From assembly GCA_963804055.1 (NCBI GenBank), contig CAWDOU010000001.1:558001-622000 (forward strand): a DNA stretch of 64,000 bases, in the 5' to 3' direction. The notes under the pieces were generated by a model. It had not been told where the DNA came from and made no database searches. It saw only the letters and a list, made by a program, of their open reading frames with translations. The stretch comes from Bog-473 sp963804055. GTDB taxonomy: Bacteria > Actinomycetota > Acidimicrobiia > Acidimicrobiales > RAAP-2. The position numbers and the translations under genes were made by a program. Below, piece after piece: positions 23,504-32,674 of this stretch (positions are counted from its first letter, which is position 1; every line of letters begins with the position of its first letter).

Positions 23504-25123
23504 ATGGAGCACGCCCGTCGGTCCTGCCGACGCCGGTACCGGGACCTCGTCCCCGCGCTGAGCATGGTCCTACTCGGCCTCGGGCTGGCGACGACCGTGG
23601 CGTCGGCTCCGCCGGGCGCGGCGGCGGTGGTGGCCGGGCACGCCGAATCCGGCACTCCGGCCCCCAATGCCGTGACGGCGTTCGGGGCCGCCACTGCGGT
23701 GCCGGGGACAATGCTGGGTGGGTTGGCCGCTCCAGTCGTCGGGATGGCATCGACACCGGACGGACTCGGGTATTGGGTCGTTGCGTCCGACGGCGGCATC
23801 TTCTCCTTCGGCGACGCTCCCTTCGAAGGCTCGACGGGCGGCATCCGCTTGAATGCGCCCATCGTGGGCATGGCCGCGACCTCCGATGGCGGCGGGTACT
23901 GGTTGGTGGCCCGTGACGGTGGCGTGTTCGCGTTCGGCGACGCCGTGTTCCTCGGGTCCATGGGTGGGCACGTGCTCAACCAACCGATCGTCGGCATGGC
24001 GGCCACGCCGACGGGGCGTGGCTACTGGTTGGTGGCCAGCGACGGTGGCGTGTTCGCCTACGGCGACGCGGCGTTCCTCGGCTCCATGGGCGGAACGCCC
24101 CTCAACCAGCCCGTGGTGGGCATGGCCGCCAGCCCGACAGGCGCCGGCTACTTCATGACGGCGTCCGACGGCGGCATCTTCGCCTTCGGCGACGCAGCAT
24201 TCGAGGGCTCGCTGGGAGGAATCCATCTCAACCAGCCCATCGTCGGGATGGCGGTGACCTCGACGGGCCGTGGTTACTGGCTGGCCGCGGCGGACGGCGG
24301 TGTCTTCGCCTACGGGGACGCTCCGTTCGAGGGATCCGACGGCGGGACGGCCAAGCAGGCCGTCGCCGTCGGGATCGCCGGACGGCCGGGCGGCTATTGG
24401 ATCGCCTACGGGGTCGACCCGAAGGCGCAGATGATCTCGTCGATCGCGGCCTACGTCGCCAGTCGGGCGGACGACGTGACGGTGGCCGTGCAGGACCTCA
24501 CCACGAACCAGATCTACCAGTTCCGGCCCGGCGTTCAGGAGAACACGGCGAGCACGCTCAAAGTCGACATTCTCGCCACGCTGCTCGGGCAGGCACAGGC
24601 GGCCGGCCGTGGGCTCACGCCCGAGGAGCAGAGCCTGGCCGTCCCGATGATCGAGGAGAGCCTGGACAGCGCGGCCGACACCCTGTGGACGCGGCTCGGG
24701 CCGGGCGCCGTCGGTGCCTTCGAACGGTCGGCGGGCATGACGGCGACCGTGCCGGCGACGGACGGCGTCTGGGGATCCACCCAGACGACGGCGCTCGACC
24801 GTCTGGCCATGCTGCGGGCCGTGGTGGAGCCCAATGCACTGCTCACCGATGGGTCCCGGGCCTACATTCTCGACCTCATGGAACACGTGACCCCATCGCA
24901 GGACTGGGGCGCCACGGGCGGCGTGCCGCCTGGCGTGACGGTGGCGCTCAAGAACGGCTTCGCCCCGAGCATCGGATGGCAGATCAACACTGAAGGATGG
25001 GTCAACGGAGACGGTCGTGACTACCTGATCGGTGTGCTCACCAACGCGAACGCATCGGAGCAGTACGGCATCGACACGGTCGACGGCGTGTCGGCGATCG
25101 TCTGGAATGCGATGGGCACCTAG
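23504..25123 (+). CDS. Secreted serine hydrolase (beta-lactamase fold) with N-terminal GYWxVASDGG propeller repeats
   Basis: A 539-residue exported protein. Residues 15-42 form a signal peptide. Residues 74-283 are five 42-residue repeats of the type PIVGMAATPTGRGYWLVASD followed by GGVFAYGDAAFLGSMGG, and a partial sixth follows, which together look like a propeller. Residues 308-539 resemble a class A beta-lactamase-like serine hydrolase: nucleophile S350 in STLK (SxxK), and LKNGF at the KTG position. It may bind and modify cell-wall material. TACGTT at 23492-23497 six bases before the ATG supports the start. Activity cannot be deduced. Confidence 0.8.
   Translation: MEHARRSCRRRYRDLVPALSMVLLGLGLATTVASAPPGAAAVVAGHAESGTPAPNAVTAFGAATAVPGTMLGGLAAPVVGMASTPDGLGYWVVASDGGIFSFGDAPFEGSTGGIRLNAPIVGMAATSDGGGYWLVARDGGVFAFGDAVFLGSMGGHVLNQPIVGMAATPTGRGYWLVASDGGVFAYGDAAFLGSMGGTPLNQPVVGMAASPTGAGYFMTASDGGIFAFGDAAFEGSLGGIHLNQPIVGMAVTSTGRGYWLAAADGGVFAYGDAPFEGSDGGTAKQAVAVGIAGRPGGYWIAYGVDPKAQMISSIAAYVASRADDVTVAVQDLTTNQIYQFRPGVQENTASTLKVDILATLLGQAQAAGRGLTPEEQSLAVPMIEESLDSAADTLWTRLGPGAVGAFERSAGMTATVPATDGVWGSTQTTALDRLAMLRAVVEPNALLTDGSRAYILDLMEHVTPSQDWGATGGVPPGVTVALKNGFAPSIGWQINTEGWVNGDGRDYLIGVLTNANASEQYGIDTVDGVSAIVWNAMGT
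23723..24352 (+). repeat. Five tandem 126-bp (42-codon) propeller repeats
   Basis: Five consecutive 42-codon units encode residues 74-283 of the serine hydrolase. Each has the order L-(N/A)-(Q/A)-P-(I/V)-VGMA, GYW, (A/S)DGG-(I/V)-F, (F/Y)GDA, F-(E/L)-GS, GG. Units differ at the DNA level, so they are old duplications held by selection on the protein rather than a recent expansion. Confidence 0.75.
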
Positions 25124-25262
25124 CGGGAACCGTCCAGAGAGAGGCCGGTCTCTTCGTTCTGCACGGTGCGATCACGCGGTGCGCCGCGGGGGTCTGCTCG
25201 GCAGCGTCGAAGTGACCAGGTGCGTGGTTGTCCATGGGGCGCGTCACAAGGCTCGCATCGCC

Positions 25263-26876
25263 TTACGTCGGGGCTGCTCCGAGACGTCCACCTCGGCGCC
25301 GGGCGTGCGCGGGTCCTCGCCTGACGGCTTGTGCGGCGCGTTCCCTCCGTGGCGACTCGAGGGCGCCCAGCACCACAAGCAGGAGGCCGTAGGCGACCAG
25401 ATACCAGAGCAGCGCAAGTGCCCACCCCTCGACCGGGTGCCAACGGGCGCCGATGAGGTCGAAGGGACCCTGGTTACCGACGGCATAGCGCCGAAGGGTC
25501 TCGAGGAAGGCCAGCAGGCTGGCCAGGGCCAGGGCGAGAAAGAGGACCAACCTGATCCAAAGCGTTGAGCTGTCGGAACTCCGGTTGCCGAGCGCGCTGG
25601 CCAGGATCGGCACCCCAGCCGACAGAGGAAGCGTGTACCGGCCCTGCCACACGATGCCCAGTGTCCGCGCATGGACGAGGGATATGGGAATCGGAAGCAA
25701 CACGACAACAGCGACCAGTGATCCGAGGACGACCAACCCTCGGGCCCGGCCCGAGCGAATGGCGAGCGCCACCAGGACGATGATGACGGCGGCCCAGATC
25801 CGGTACGTCCAGCTCGGCATGAAGACCTCGTCCCAGCCGAGGACGCCGACCATCTGCTCGTACCAGAGTCGCGTCTGAGCAAAGGCCAGACCGACAATGC
25901 GGAGTTCGCTGGCGTGGGGGGGGACGGTCGGGCCGGCCGGCACCAGCCAGAGGGCGTGAGCGAGAAGGATCCACACGACAGTGGCGGCCGAGACGACGAA
26001 CAGGGCCGCAGCCAGTAGTTGCACGTCTCGCCGCTCCCGCAACAGCCGCCAGGCCCGACGGAACCCCAACAGCGCGACCAGAGCCACCAGGATCAAGAAG
26101 ACGAGCAATGGTGAGAGGCCACGGCAGGTGGCGAATACGGCAGCCGAGCCGACGACGCAGAGCAAGAGACCGCGCGGTGGGTCGTCGCCATGTTCGAACA
26201 CCAGAACGGTGCCGGTGACCCATAGGCAGATGGCGGCCGCGATCTCCAAACCGTTGGGGTTCAACATCCCGCCCAGATACACCGCGGTAGGGGTCAGCGC
26301 GCAGAGAAACCCGACCCGGAGCAGTCGGTTCCGCGACCAGGTGAGCATCGCCATGATGGCCAGACCGAGCAGTGCGGCGGACATCAGCGCACTGACAAGC
26401 CTCATATAGCGCAGGGCGCCTGCGGACTGATCCACCAGCGTGACGAGCCCCGTGATGGCGTAGTACACCGGCGGATACCGACCTGAATAGGTGGTCGTGA
26501 GCACCGTTGTGTCCGGGAGCTTGACGCCGGCCGCGCACGAGGCTGGGACAGCCGGGTTCCATTGAAAACAATGGATCTCGCTCAACCCGTCTCCGAAGGT
26601 TCCGGGGACGGACACGATGCTGAAGGCGTTCTCGTAACCGGGCCCGGGGGTGCCGATCAACTGTCCCCGGACGAGCGCTGCGGCGTGGGTCGCCTGACTC
26701 TGCTCGTCCGGTCCCGTGTAGAGGGGCATGGAGATCCCCCACACAGCCATGAGAGTGAATGTGGCCAATGTCCCGATGGCCCAGACGCGCCAGCGCGGTG
26801 CCGCGCCCACGCGAGACCGCTTGGGCGAAGGGGGTGGAGATTCGGTAGTTGTGGACCGAACGTGGAGGGATGTCAT
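25263..26876 (-). CDS. DUF2142-family polytopic membrane protein
   Basis: A 537-residue membrane protein with about 11 hydrophobic segments, starting with one near residues 31-52 (RVWAIGTLATFTLMAVWGISM) and the DUF2142 hallmark MPLYTGPDEQSQATHAAALVRGQL. DUF2142 proteins resemble GT-C type glycosyltransferases and sit in cell-surface polysaccharide loci. The extracytoplasmic part holds a C-rich loop (HCFQWNPAVPASCAAG). ATG 26876 puts a short charged N-terminus before the first helix; longer readings add non-protein-like sequence. It diverges from a hypothetical gene that also looks glycan-related. Confidence 0.85.
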   Translation of the reverse strand: MTSLHVRSTTTESPPPSPKRSRVGAAPRWRVWAIGTLATFTLMAVWGISMPLYTGPDEQSQATHAAALVRGQLIGTPGPGYENAFSIVSVPGTFGDGLSEIHCFQWNPAVPASCAAGVKLPDTTVLTTTYSGRYPPVYYAITGLVTLVDQSAGALRYMRLVSALMSAALLGLAIMAMLTWSRNRLLRVGFLCALTPTAVYLGGMLNPNGLEIAAAICLWVTGTVLVFEHGDDPPRGLLLCVVGSAAVFATCRGLSPLLVFLILVALVALLGFRRAWRLLRERRDVQLLAAALFVVSAATVVWILLAHALWLVPAGPTVPPHASELRIVGLAFAQTRLWYEQMVGVLGWDEVFMPSWTYRIWAAVIIVLVALAIRSGRARGLVVLGSLVAVVVLLPIPISLVHARTLGIVWQGRYTLPLSAGVPILASALGNRSSDSSTLWIRLVLFLALALASLLAFLETLRRYAVGNQGPFDLIGARWHPVEGWALALLWYLVAYGLLLVVLGALESPRRERAAQAVRRGPAHARRRGGRLGAAPT

Positions 26877-27149
26877 GGGGGTCGGGGAGATGCGGCGCCG
26901 GCGTCTGCGGCCACAGTAGACGGACGAGAGCTCGAAGACCCGTCTTGTTGTTCCGTCGGACCCTCGGTACGAGGCGTGGCAGATCAGCACCAGACAACGG
27001 CAATTTTCGCACACCGCGGGTTGACATCCGGACACCCAAAGTGCTCGGATCGGGCTGTGATGCCCCACTGCTCGAGCCGTTGTCGGCGCCCCCGTCCACA
27101 CGGCTCCCGATCTTCCCGGCTGAGTCGTGACATATATTCTTAGGCGTCC

Positions 27150-28175
27150 ATGAGTCCTGCTGGTCGCTGTCTGTTCGCCGTCCCCCACTACTACAGCTTC
27201 AAGGGGAGTTCGGACCTGGGTTCCCAGCGCGACCCTGTTGAGACGAGGGCGCAGATCTTCATGCGGGCGATCACGACCCTGCACGAGACGTTCGGTCGGG
27301 TGCAGTCGGTCCATCCCGGCGTCCGCGTGCCTGACACCGCCGGGAACGTGGTCGACATCGTGGTGGTCACACGGGCGACCGACCACCTCGTGGCGGAGCT
27401 CGAGCCCGTCTCACACCTGTTCGAACATCGGATCGTCGAGGACGAGCCGACGCACCTCGGGTTTGCCGTCAATCGGATCCTGGCCGAAGCGGCTGGAAAG
27501 TACGACCGCTACTCGTTCTACGAAGACGACCTCGTAATCCACGACCCCCAGTTCTTCGACAAGCAGGACTGGTTCTCGTCTGTCTTCGGATCCGGCTCTC
27601 TCCTCCATCCGCGTCGGTACGAGTCGGACGGGGGGCTCAAGATCCATCCTGACGGCCCGCTGCCTGGCTTGGAGTTCACGAAGTTGCTGCACCCACCGCC
27701 TGGCCCCGAGAGGCTTGAAGGGGACTGGTTCGGACTCTCGGTTGCGTTCGAACGCCCCAGCAACCCGCACGCCGGTTCCTATTTCGTGAACGCAGAGCAA
27801 CTCGAGCGGTTGGCGCTGCACCCGCGATTCGTTGTGCCCCACGAATCGTTCTTCCGCACCATAGAAACGGCGCCCACCGGGCCGCTCGTCGACACCTTCT
27901 GCGTCTACAAGGCGGCATTCCCGGCGGGCGACTTCCTCGAAGTGGAGCACCAGGGGACTTGGTATATGGACCTGTGGGGAGTGCCGGATCCGGCTCACAT
28001 CGCCGAAAGCGCACGCATCGCCGAGTGGCGTCGCGCGGAAGATGCCGAAGCTCGTGCCGCGGTGGCAGCCACCCGCGCCGAACAGGCCGAGCGCCAGCTC
28101 GAAGAGATCCGCATGTCCCACTCGTGGCGCGCGACGGCGCCTGTGCGCCGCATGACCGCTTTGCTGCGTCGCTAG
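27150..28175 (+). CDS. Hypothetical protein with glycosyltransferase-like C-terminal tail
   Basis: A 341-residue soluble protein of unknown family. The first 260 residues look like one alpha/beta domain (CLFAVPHYYSFKG, VDIVVVTRATDHLV, YSFYEDDLVIHDPQFF, YFVNAEQLERLAL). Asp-Asp in the YEDDLVIHD stretch recalls the DxD of nucleotide-sugar enzymes. Residues 270-341 are a charged coiled coil ending in SHSWRATAPVRRMTALL, a motif typical of glycosyltransferase tails in surface-polysaccharide clusters. It diverges from the DUF2142 gene. A sugar-transfer role is inference only. Confidence 0.6.
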   Translation: MSPAGRCLFAVPHYYSFKGSSDLGSQRDPVETRAQIFMRAITTLHETFGRVQSVHPGVRVPDTAGNVVDIVVVTRATDHLVAELEPVSHLFEHRIVEDEPTHLGFAVNRILAEAAGKYDRYSFYEDDLVIHDPQFFDKQDWFSSVFGSGSLLHPRRYESDGGLKIHPDGPLPGLEFTKLLHPPPGPERLEGDWFGLSVAFERPSNPHAGSYFVNAEQLERLALHPRFVVPHESFFRTIETAPTGPLVDTFCVYKAAFPAGDFLEVEHQGTWYMDLWGVPDPAHIAESARIAEWRRAEDAEARAAVAATRAEQAERQLEEIRMSHSWRATAPVRRMTALLRR

Positions 28176-28472
28176 CCTTTGGTCCACATCTGACCGTCCC
28201 GACAGGACGCGCGGCCTGTGCGCGTGGCTGCGAATCCAAGACTCACGCAGAATTGCAACGGGCGCCAGCGTCCCATCGACGACGGAGGCCAGCACGGCGA
28301 CGGGCGCAACGGCGACTCTCACCGTCACAACCAGCGCACGCCCCGACACAATCAACGAGACTGCCCCGCCTACCAGGAGGAGGTCGCAGCCCTCGAGAGA
28401 CAGTCGATCAGCGGGGGCCGTCACAGATCGGTCGCGACTCCCCGCGATGCACCTGCCGCCTAGCATCGGGGC

Positions 28473-28883
28473 ATGACGCCCGAGGAGTTGGCCGACCTCG
28501 CACACCTGCGACGGGCGCGCGACCGGATCGACCGGGACTACGCGGAGCCACTCGATGTGCCGGCCATGGCTCGGACGGCACTGATGTCGCCGGCGCACTT
28601 CTCGCGCAAGTTCCGGGCCGCCTACGGCGAGACGCCCTACAGCTACCTGATGACGCGCCGCATGGAGCGAGCCAAGGCATTTCTGCGCCAGGGGATGTCC
28701 GTCACCGACACCTGCGTTGCGGTCGGGTGTACCTCCCTCGGATCCTTCAGCTCACGGTTCACCGAGATCGTCGGCGAGACGCCGTCGCAGTATCGAGCGC
28801 AGGATCACAGCCAAATTGAGGCGATCCCTTCGTGCGTCAGCATGGTTGTGACGCGGCCTCGTCGCACACCGACTGCGATCTGA
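28473..28883 (+). CDS. AraC-family transcriptional regulator, single HTH domain
   Basis: A 136-residue protein consisting of an AraC/XylS double helix-turn-helix without a ligand domain: ARTALMSPAHFSRKFRAAYGETPYSYLMTRRMERAK, then SVTDTCVAVGCTSLGSFSSRFTEIVGETPSQYR. TAGCAT at 28461-28466, six bases before ATG, indicates a leaderless message. It is followed by a VOC-domain gene, a pairing frequent in actinobacteria where the regulator controls the glyoxalase-like gene. Confidence 0.9.
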   Translation: MTPEELADLAHLRRARDRIDRDYAEPLDVPAMARTALMSPAHFSRKFRAAYGETPYSYLMTRRMERAKAFLRQGMSVTDTCVAVGCTSLGSFSSRFTEIVGETPSQYRAQDHSQIEAIPSCVSMVVTRPRRTPTAI

Positions 28884-28988
28884 GCCTTCGGCTCCCGCCG
28901 GACGACCGGCGAGCAACGGTCCCTGATCGAACGCAGCCGAGCAGGATCGGAGAAGCATCCGAAGACAGGCTCTTCGTACACTTTTCCC

Positions 28989-29387
28989 ATGCCAGTCACC
29001 ATTTCATCCATGTTCATCTCCGTCCACGACCCGGAGGAAGCATTGGGCTTCTACCGCGATGCCCTCGGCTTGGAGGTCAAGAACGACGTCAAGTCGGGCG
29101 ATTTCCGGTGGGTCACCGTGGGCGCTCCCGGACAGGACGTCGACATCGTCCTCTCCCAGCCGCACGGTGGCCGTTCGCAGGCTGAAGGCGACGCCTTGCT
29201 GGCGCTCGTGACGCAGGGGTCACTGCAGGCGGCGCTCTTTCGCACGGACGATCTCGATGCCACCTTCGAGAAGGTGCGCGCATCGGGCGCCGAGGTCCTG
29301 CAGGAGCCGGCCAAGCAGCCGTGGGGCGTGACCGACTGCGCGTTCCGCGATCCGTCGGGCAACCTCGTCCGTATTCAACAGGCCTGA
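28989..29387 (+). CDS. VOC-family (glyoxalase/bleomycin resistance) protein
   Basis: A 132-residue vicinal oxygen chelate protein with two beta-alpha-beta-beta-beta modules: SSMFISVHDPEEALGFYRDALGLEVKND, then LFRTDDLDATFEKVRASGAEVLQEP and ending CAFRDPSGNLVRIQQA. The metal ligands would be in the first strand, DLDA and the final Q/E positions, but the first-strand His is absent (MFISVHD has it two positions later). Substrate unknown. TACACT at 28977-28982 gives a leaderless promoter. Confidence 0.88.
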   Translation: MPVTISSMFISVHDPEEALGFYRDALGLEVKNDVKSGDFRWVTVGAPGQDVDIVLSQPHGGRSQAEGDALLALVTQGSLQAALFRTDDLDATFEKVRASGAEVLQEPAKQPWGVTDCAFRDPSGNLVRIQQA

Positions 29388-29417
29388 TCGATCACTCTCC
29401 GAGGGAGCCACGACATC

Positions 29418-29654
29418 ATGAAGACAATGACGTGCAAGCAGCTGGGGGGACCCTGCGACCTCGAGCACCACGGGCAAACGGCCGACGAGGTCATCAAGGC
29501 GCAGGATCGCCACCTCAAGGAGGTGGTCGCCGCCGGCGATGCCGCGCATGAGGACGCCCTGAAGGAGATGAAGGGGCGCTGGAAGCACCCCATCGCCAAC
29601 ATGGGCTGGTACAAGCAGACGAAGCGGGAGTTCGCCGCGTTGGCGGCCGACTGA
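29418..29654 (+). CDS. DUF1059-like small protein
   Basis: A 78-residue protein beginning TMTCKQLGGPCDLEHHGQTADE, with a Cys and His pattern and a VIKAQDRHLKEVVAAGD helix like DUF1059 proteins. The cysteines and the HH could bind a metal. It follows the VOC gene after 30 bases with a GAGGGAGCC ribosome binding site, so the AraC-VOC-DUF1059 genes may form one small response unit. Family resemblance is from memory; function unknown. Confidence 0.7.
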   Translation: MKTMTCKQLGGPCDLEHHGQTADEVIKAQDRHLKEVVAAGDAAHEDALKEMKGRWKHPIANMGWYKQTKREFAALAAD

Positions 29655-29697
29655 ACGATCAGTCAGGCGGCGACGCGGTGGCGGATGGTCCCGCCGC

Positions 29698-30510
29698 TCA
29701 CGTCGCCACGAAGCAGCCCGCCTCCGTCGTGATCGTCATCTGCCCGCCCTGCTCGGTGAACCGGGCGTCTACCGCCTCCCGCAGCGCCTCACGCTGCTCG
29801 TCCGATGCGTCCTGGCCGGCGGGGGACGACACAATGAAGGCGACCACGTCGGCGGGGTCGGTGCAGACCATGGTGCTCGGGTGCAGGTGCCAGGTCACCG
29901 AGCCGAAGGCCGACAACAGGATGTCCTGCCCGGTCGTGCGACCGAAGCGGCCGTCGGTGGCGTCGAGGGACGACCAGCCCAGGACCGACCGCGAAATGTC
30001 TGCGATGGCGCCCAGGTGACCCGGCCCGTTGGTCGCCGCCAGGAGCGCGCCGCCTGGCCGCAGCACGCGAGCGAACTCCGCTGCAGCCCGGCGTGGATCG
30101 GGGACGTGGTACAGCATGTGGTTCGCCACGACGACGTCGAACGAGTCGTCGTCGAAGGGCAGCTCCTGTGCGTCGCAGGTCCGCACGCCCAGAAGGTCGA
30201 GTCCCGCCAACGCTCCCACCGCGGCCGACGCCGCCGCCACCATCCCTTCTGACAGGTCGGTGAGGGTCAGCCGCAGACGGGGGACGAGGCCGACCACGTC
30301 GACCCACAACGCGCCCGTGCCGCAGCCGACCTCGAGTACCTCGCCGTCCTCTGGCCAGTCGATCCGGCCCACGAGCCAGGCGTACCAGGGAATGTCGGCC
30401 AGGGAGTACTTGGCGTGCAGCGCCATGCGGGCCGAGAGGTTTCCGGGGTCCCTGTACTGGCGCTCGCGGAGGTAGTCCTGATCGATGCCGAGGCCCTCCC
30501 GCTCCGTCAC
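29698..30510 (-). CDS. Class I SAM-dependent methyltransferase
   Basis: A 270-residue methyltransferase with the Rossmann glycine motif EVLEVGCGTGALWVDVV near residue 55. Later motifs are TLTDLSEGMVAAA (SAM ribose acidic residue), ELPFDDDSFDVVVANHMLYHV and RPGGALLAATNGPGHLG. The substrate is unknown. GTG 30510 overlaps the stop of the upstream GNAT gene by four bases (GTGA), so both are one unit. A longer reading upstream is open but not protein-like. Confidence 0.87.
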   Translation of the reverse strand: MTEREGLGIDQDYLRERQYRDPGNLSARMALHAKYSLADIPWYAWLVGRIDWPEDGEVLEVGCGTGALWVDVVGLVPRLRLTLTDLSEGMVAAASAAVGALAGLDLLGVRTCDAQELPFDDDSFDVVVANHMLYHVPDPRRAAAEFARVLRPGGALLAATNGPGHLGAIADISRSVLGWSSLDATDGRFGRTTGQDILLSAFGSVTWHLHPSTMVCTDPADVVAFIVSSPAGQDASDEQREALREAVDARFTEQGGQMTITTEAGCFVAT

Positions 30511-31013
30511 GGGTCCGGCCGCACCACGGGTGATGCCGTCGGCACGGTCTTGATCATCTGCAGCGCCGGCTGGTCGCGTCCCCACAGGTCGGGCATCTCC
30601 TCCAACGGGCGGAAGCCACAGCCGAAGTAGAAGGCCCGGGTGGCGGCATAGCCCTCGTCGGCAGAGCGGGGGCTGAGCGTCTTCACCTGAAGATAGGTGA
30701 TGTCCCGATCTGCCAGCCAGTTCTCGGCGACCGCGAGCATGGCCCGGCCGACGCCGCCACGGTGGTGCTCGGGCAGCACGCCCATGACGACGATCTCAGC
30801 GGCGTAGGGCGTGTGGAGGCGCAGGGTGAGGATCCCGCAGTCGCTTCCCGCCACCGTCGCCACCACGGTCGGATGTGTGTCCGCCGATTCGACGTAATCC
30901 GCCACGGAGTCGGGGAAGCCGAACCAGTGGGGCAGGGCGGCCAGGACACCGGCGCAGATCGTGCCGGCACCTTCGTCCTGCACCCGGAGCGTCAGCCCGG
31001 CGCGGCTGCTCAT
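30507..31013 (-). CDS. GNAT-family N-acetyltransferase
   Basis: A 168-residue GNAT protein: TVVATVAGSDCGILTLRLHTP, then EIVVMGVLPEHHRGGVGRAMLAVAENWLADR holding the acetyl-CoA loop, and FYFGCGFRPLEEMPDLWG near the end. ATG 31013 begins the compact domain. It is followed by and overlaps the methyltransferase gene and lies after the acyl-CoA synthetase on the same strand with a 43-base gap. Substrate unknown. Confidence 0.85.
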   Translation of the reverse strand: MSSRAGLTLRVQDEGAGTICAGVLAALPHWFGFPDSVADYVESADTHPTVVATVAGSDCGILTLRLHTPYAAEIVVMGVLPEHHRGGVGRAMLAVAENWLADRDITYLQVKTLSPRSADEGYAATRAFYFGCGFRPLEEMPDLWGRDQPALQMIKTVPTASPVVRPDP

Positions 31014-31056
31014 GGGGATGCAGTCAGCGGTGGCGTCGGCATCACCCGGCAGGCGG

Positions 31057-32610
31057 TCAGACCGCCCGCTGCACCCCTTCCCAGTAGGGGTCGCGCAGCT
31101 TGCGCTTGTAGAGCTTGCCGTTGGGATCCCGCGGCATCTCGGTGGTGAAGTCGATCGTCTTGGGAGTCTTGAACTTGGCCAGCTTGCCGGCACAGAACTC
31201 GAGGATCTCCGCCGCCAGGGCGTCGTCGGCCGTCACGCCCTGGGCCGGCTCGATCACGGCCTTGACCTCTTCGCCCCAGTCCTCGTGGGGGATGCCGAAG
31301 ACGGCCGCGTCTCCCACCTTGGGGTGCGAGAGCAGGACGCTCTCGATCTCAGCCGGGTAGATGTTGGCGCCGCCCGAAATGATCATGTCGATCTTGCGGT
31401 CACGCAGGAACAGGTACCCGTCTTCGTCGATCAAACCGACGTCGCCCACGGTGAAGAAGGCGCCGATGCGGTTCTTCCGGGTCTTCTCCTTGTCGCCGTG
31501 GTACTCGAAGTCGGCCGACTGCATCGCCATGTAGACGGTGCCGATGACGTTGGGCTCCTCAATCCGGTTGCCGTCGTCGTCGAACACGGCGATCTCGCTG
31601 ATCGGCCACGGCTTGCCGACGGTGCCGGGCTTCAGCAGCCATTCCTCGGCCGAGACCAGCGTGCCGCCGCCCTCGCTCGCCGCGTAGTACTCGTCGACCG
31701 CGTTGCCCCACCAGGCGATCATCTTGTGCTTGACGTCAATAGGGCACGGCGCGGCGGCATGGATCATGTGTCGCAGCGACGACACGTCGTACTTCTCGCG
31801 CACGTCGTCAGGCAGCGCCAGCAGGCGGTGGAACTGGGTCGGCACCATGTGCGAGGTGGTCACACGTCGCTCCTCAATGAGCCGGAGCATGTCCTCGGGC
31901 AGCCACTTGTCCATCAGCACGATCGTGTGCCCCAGATGCAAGGAGGCGCTTCCGAAGCGCAGCACCGCCGTGTGGTACAGCGGCGAGCCGATGATGTGGA
32001 CATTGTCGTCCTGGGGTTGGATCCCGAACAGGAACAGCAGCCCCGACAGCCCCAGCGCCGCTTGCTCCGGCGTGACGCCCAGCAGCGAGCGGTAGATGCC
32101 CTTCGGGTTCCCCGTCGTCCCCGACGTGTAGTTCATGACGTCGCCGATGGTCCGATCGTCGGGCAGCGCGGTCGACGCCGCGTCCCGCACCGCCTCGTAC
32201 GAGGCGAACCCGGGCACGGAGCCGACGGCCAGCCGTCCGCTCGCAGCCACACCCGCCTCGTCCGCCGCCGCCACAGCCACGTCGGCGAATCGCTCGTGGG
32301 CCACGAAAGCCTTGGCCCCGGAGTCCTTGAGGATGTAGGCCACCTCGGGCGCCACCAGGTGATGGTTGATGGGGACCAGGTACCAGCCGGCCTGCAGCGC
32401 GGCCAGATAGACCTCCAGCATCTCCGCGCAGTTGGGGAGCAGGGTGGCCACCACGTCGCCCACGCCGAGCCCCTGGGCCCGCAGGGCGTGCACCACCTGG
32501 TTGGCCCGGCCCAACAGCTCCCCGGACCGGACCTCGCCGCCCTCGGGCGTCACCAGGGCCAGGTAGTCGGGGTCTTCCTGGGCCAGCGCCCAGAAGCCGA
32601 GGTCACCCAT
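31057..32610 (-). CDS. Acyl-CoA synthetase (AMP-forming, FadD type)
   Basis: A 517-residue ANL-superfamily ligase that activates a carboxylic acid to its CoA thioester via an acyl-adenylate. Motifs are the AMP-binding P-loop NYTSGTTGNPKGIYR near residue 165, the YAASEGGG motif, and the hinge region YLFLRDRKIDMIISGGANIYPAEIE. The catalytic lysine lies in DPNGKLYKRKL at the C-terminus. It diverges from an SDR gene, and the shared 190-base gap holds a perfect KstR-type operator, which suggests a sterol or related lipid substrate. That substrate is inferred. Confidence 0.93.
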   Translation of the reverse strand: MGDLGFWALAQEDPDYLALVTPEGGEVRSGELLGRANQVVHALRAQGLGVGDVVATLLPNCAEMLEVYLAALQAGWYLVPINHHLVAPEVAYILKDSGAKAFVAHERFADVAVAAADEAGVAASGRLAVGSVPGFASYEAVRDAASTALPDDRTIGDVMNYTSGTTGNPKGIYRSLLGVTPEQAALGLSGLLFLFGIQPQDDNVHIIGSPLYHTAVLRFGSASLHLGHTIVLMDKWLPEDMLRLIEERRVTTSHMVPTQFHRLLALPDDVREKYDVSSLRHMIHAAAPCPIDVKHKMIAWWGNAVDEYYAASEGGGTLVSAEEWLLKPGTVGKPWPISEIAVFDDDGNRIEEPNVIGTVYMAMQSADFEYHGDKEKTRKNRIGAFFTVGDVGLIDEDGYLFLRDRKIDMIISGGANIYPAEIESVLLSHPKVGDAAVFGIPHEDWGEEVKAVIEPAQGVTADDALAAEILEFCAGKLAKFKTPKTIDFTTEMPRDPNGKLYKRKLRDPYWEGVQRAV

Positions 32611-32674
32611 CAGCACTCTCCTTGCAGGCTCGCGACGCAGTGGCGGCAAATGGCAGCCACCGCCGTCGGCAGGC

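Noticed and set aside
28176..28472. Short frames between the putative transferase and the AraC gene
   Set aside because: Several overlapping frames are open on both strands, none with convincing codon use or a ribosome binding site. The stretch looks like plain intergenic DNA carrying the AraC promoter at its end.
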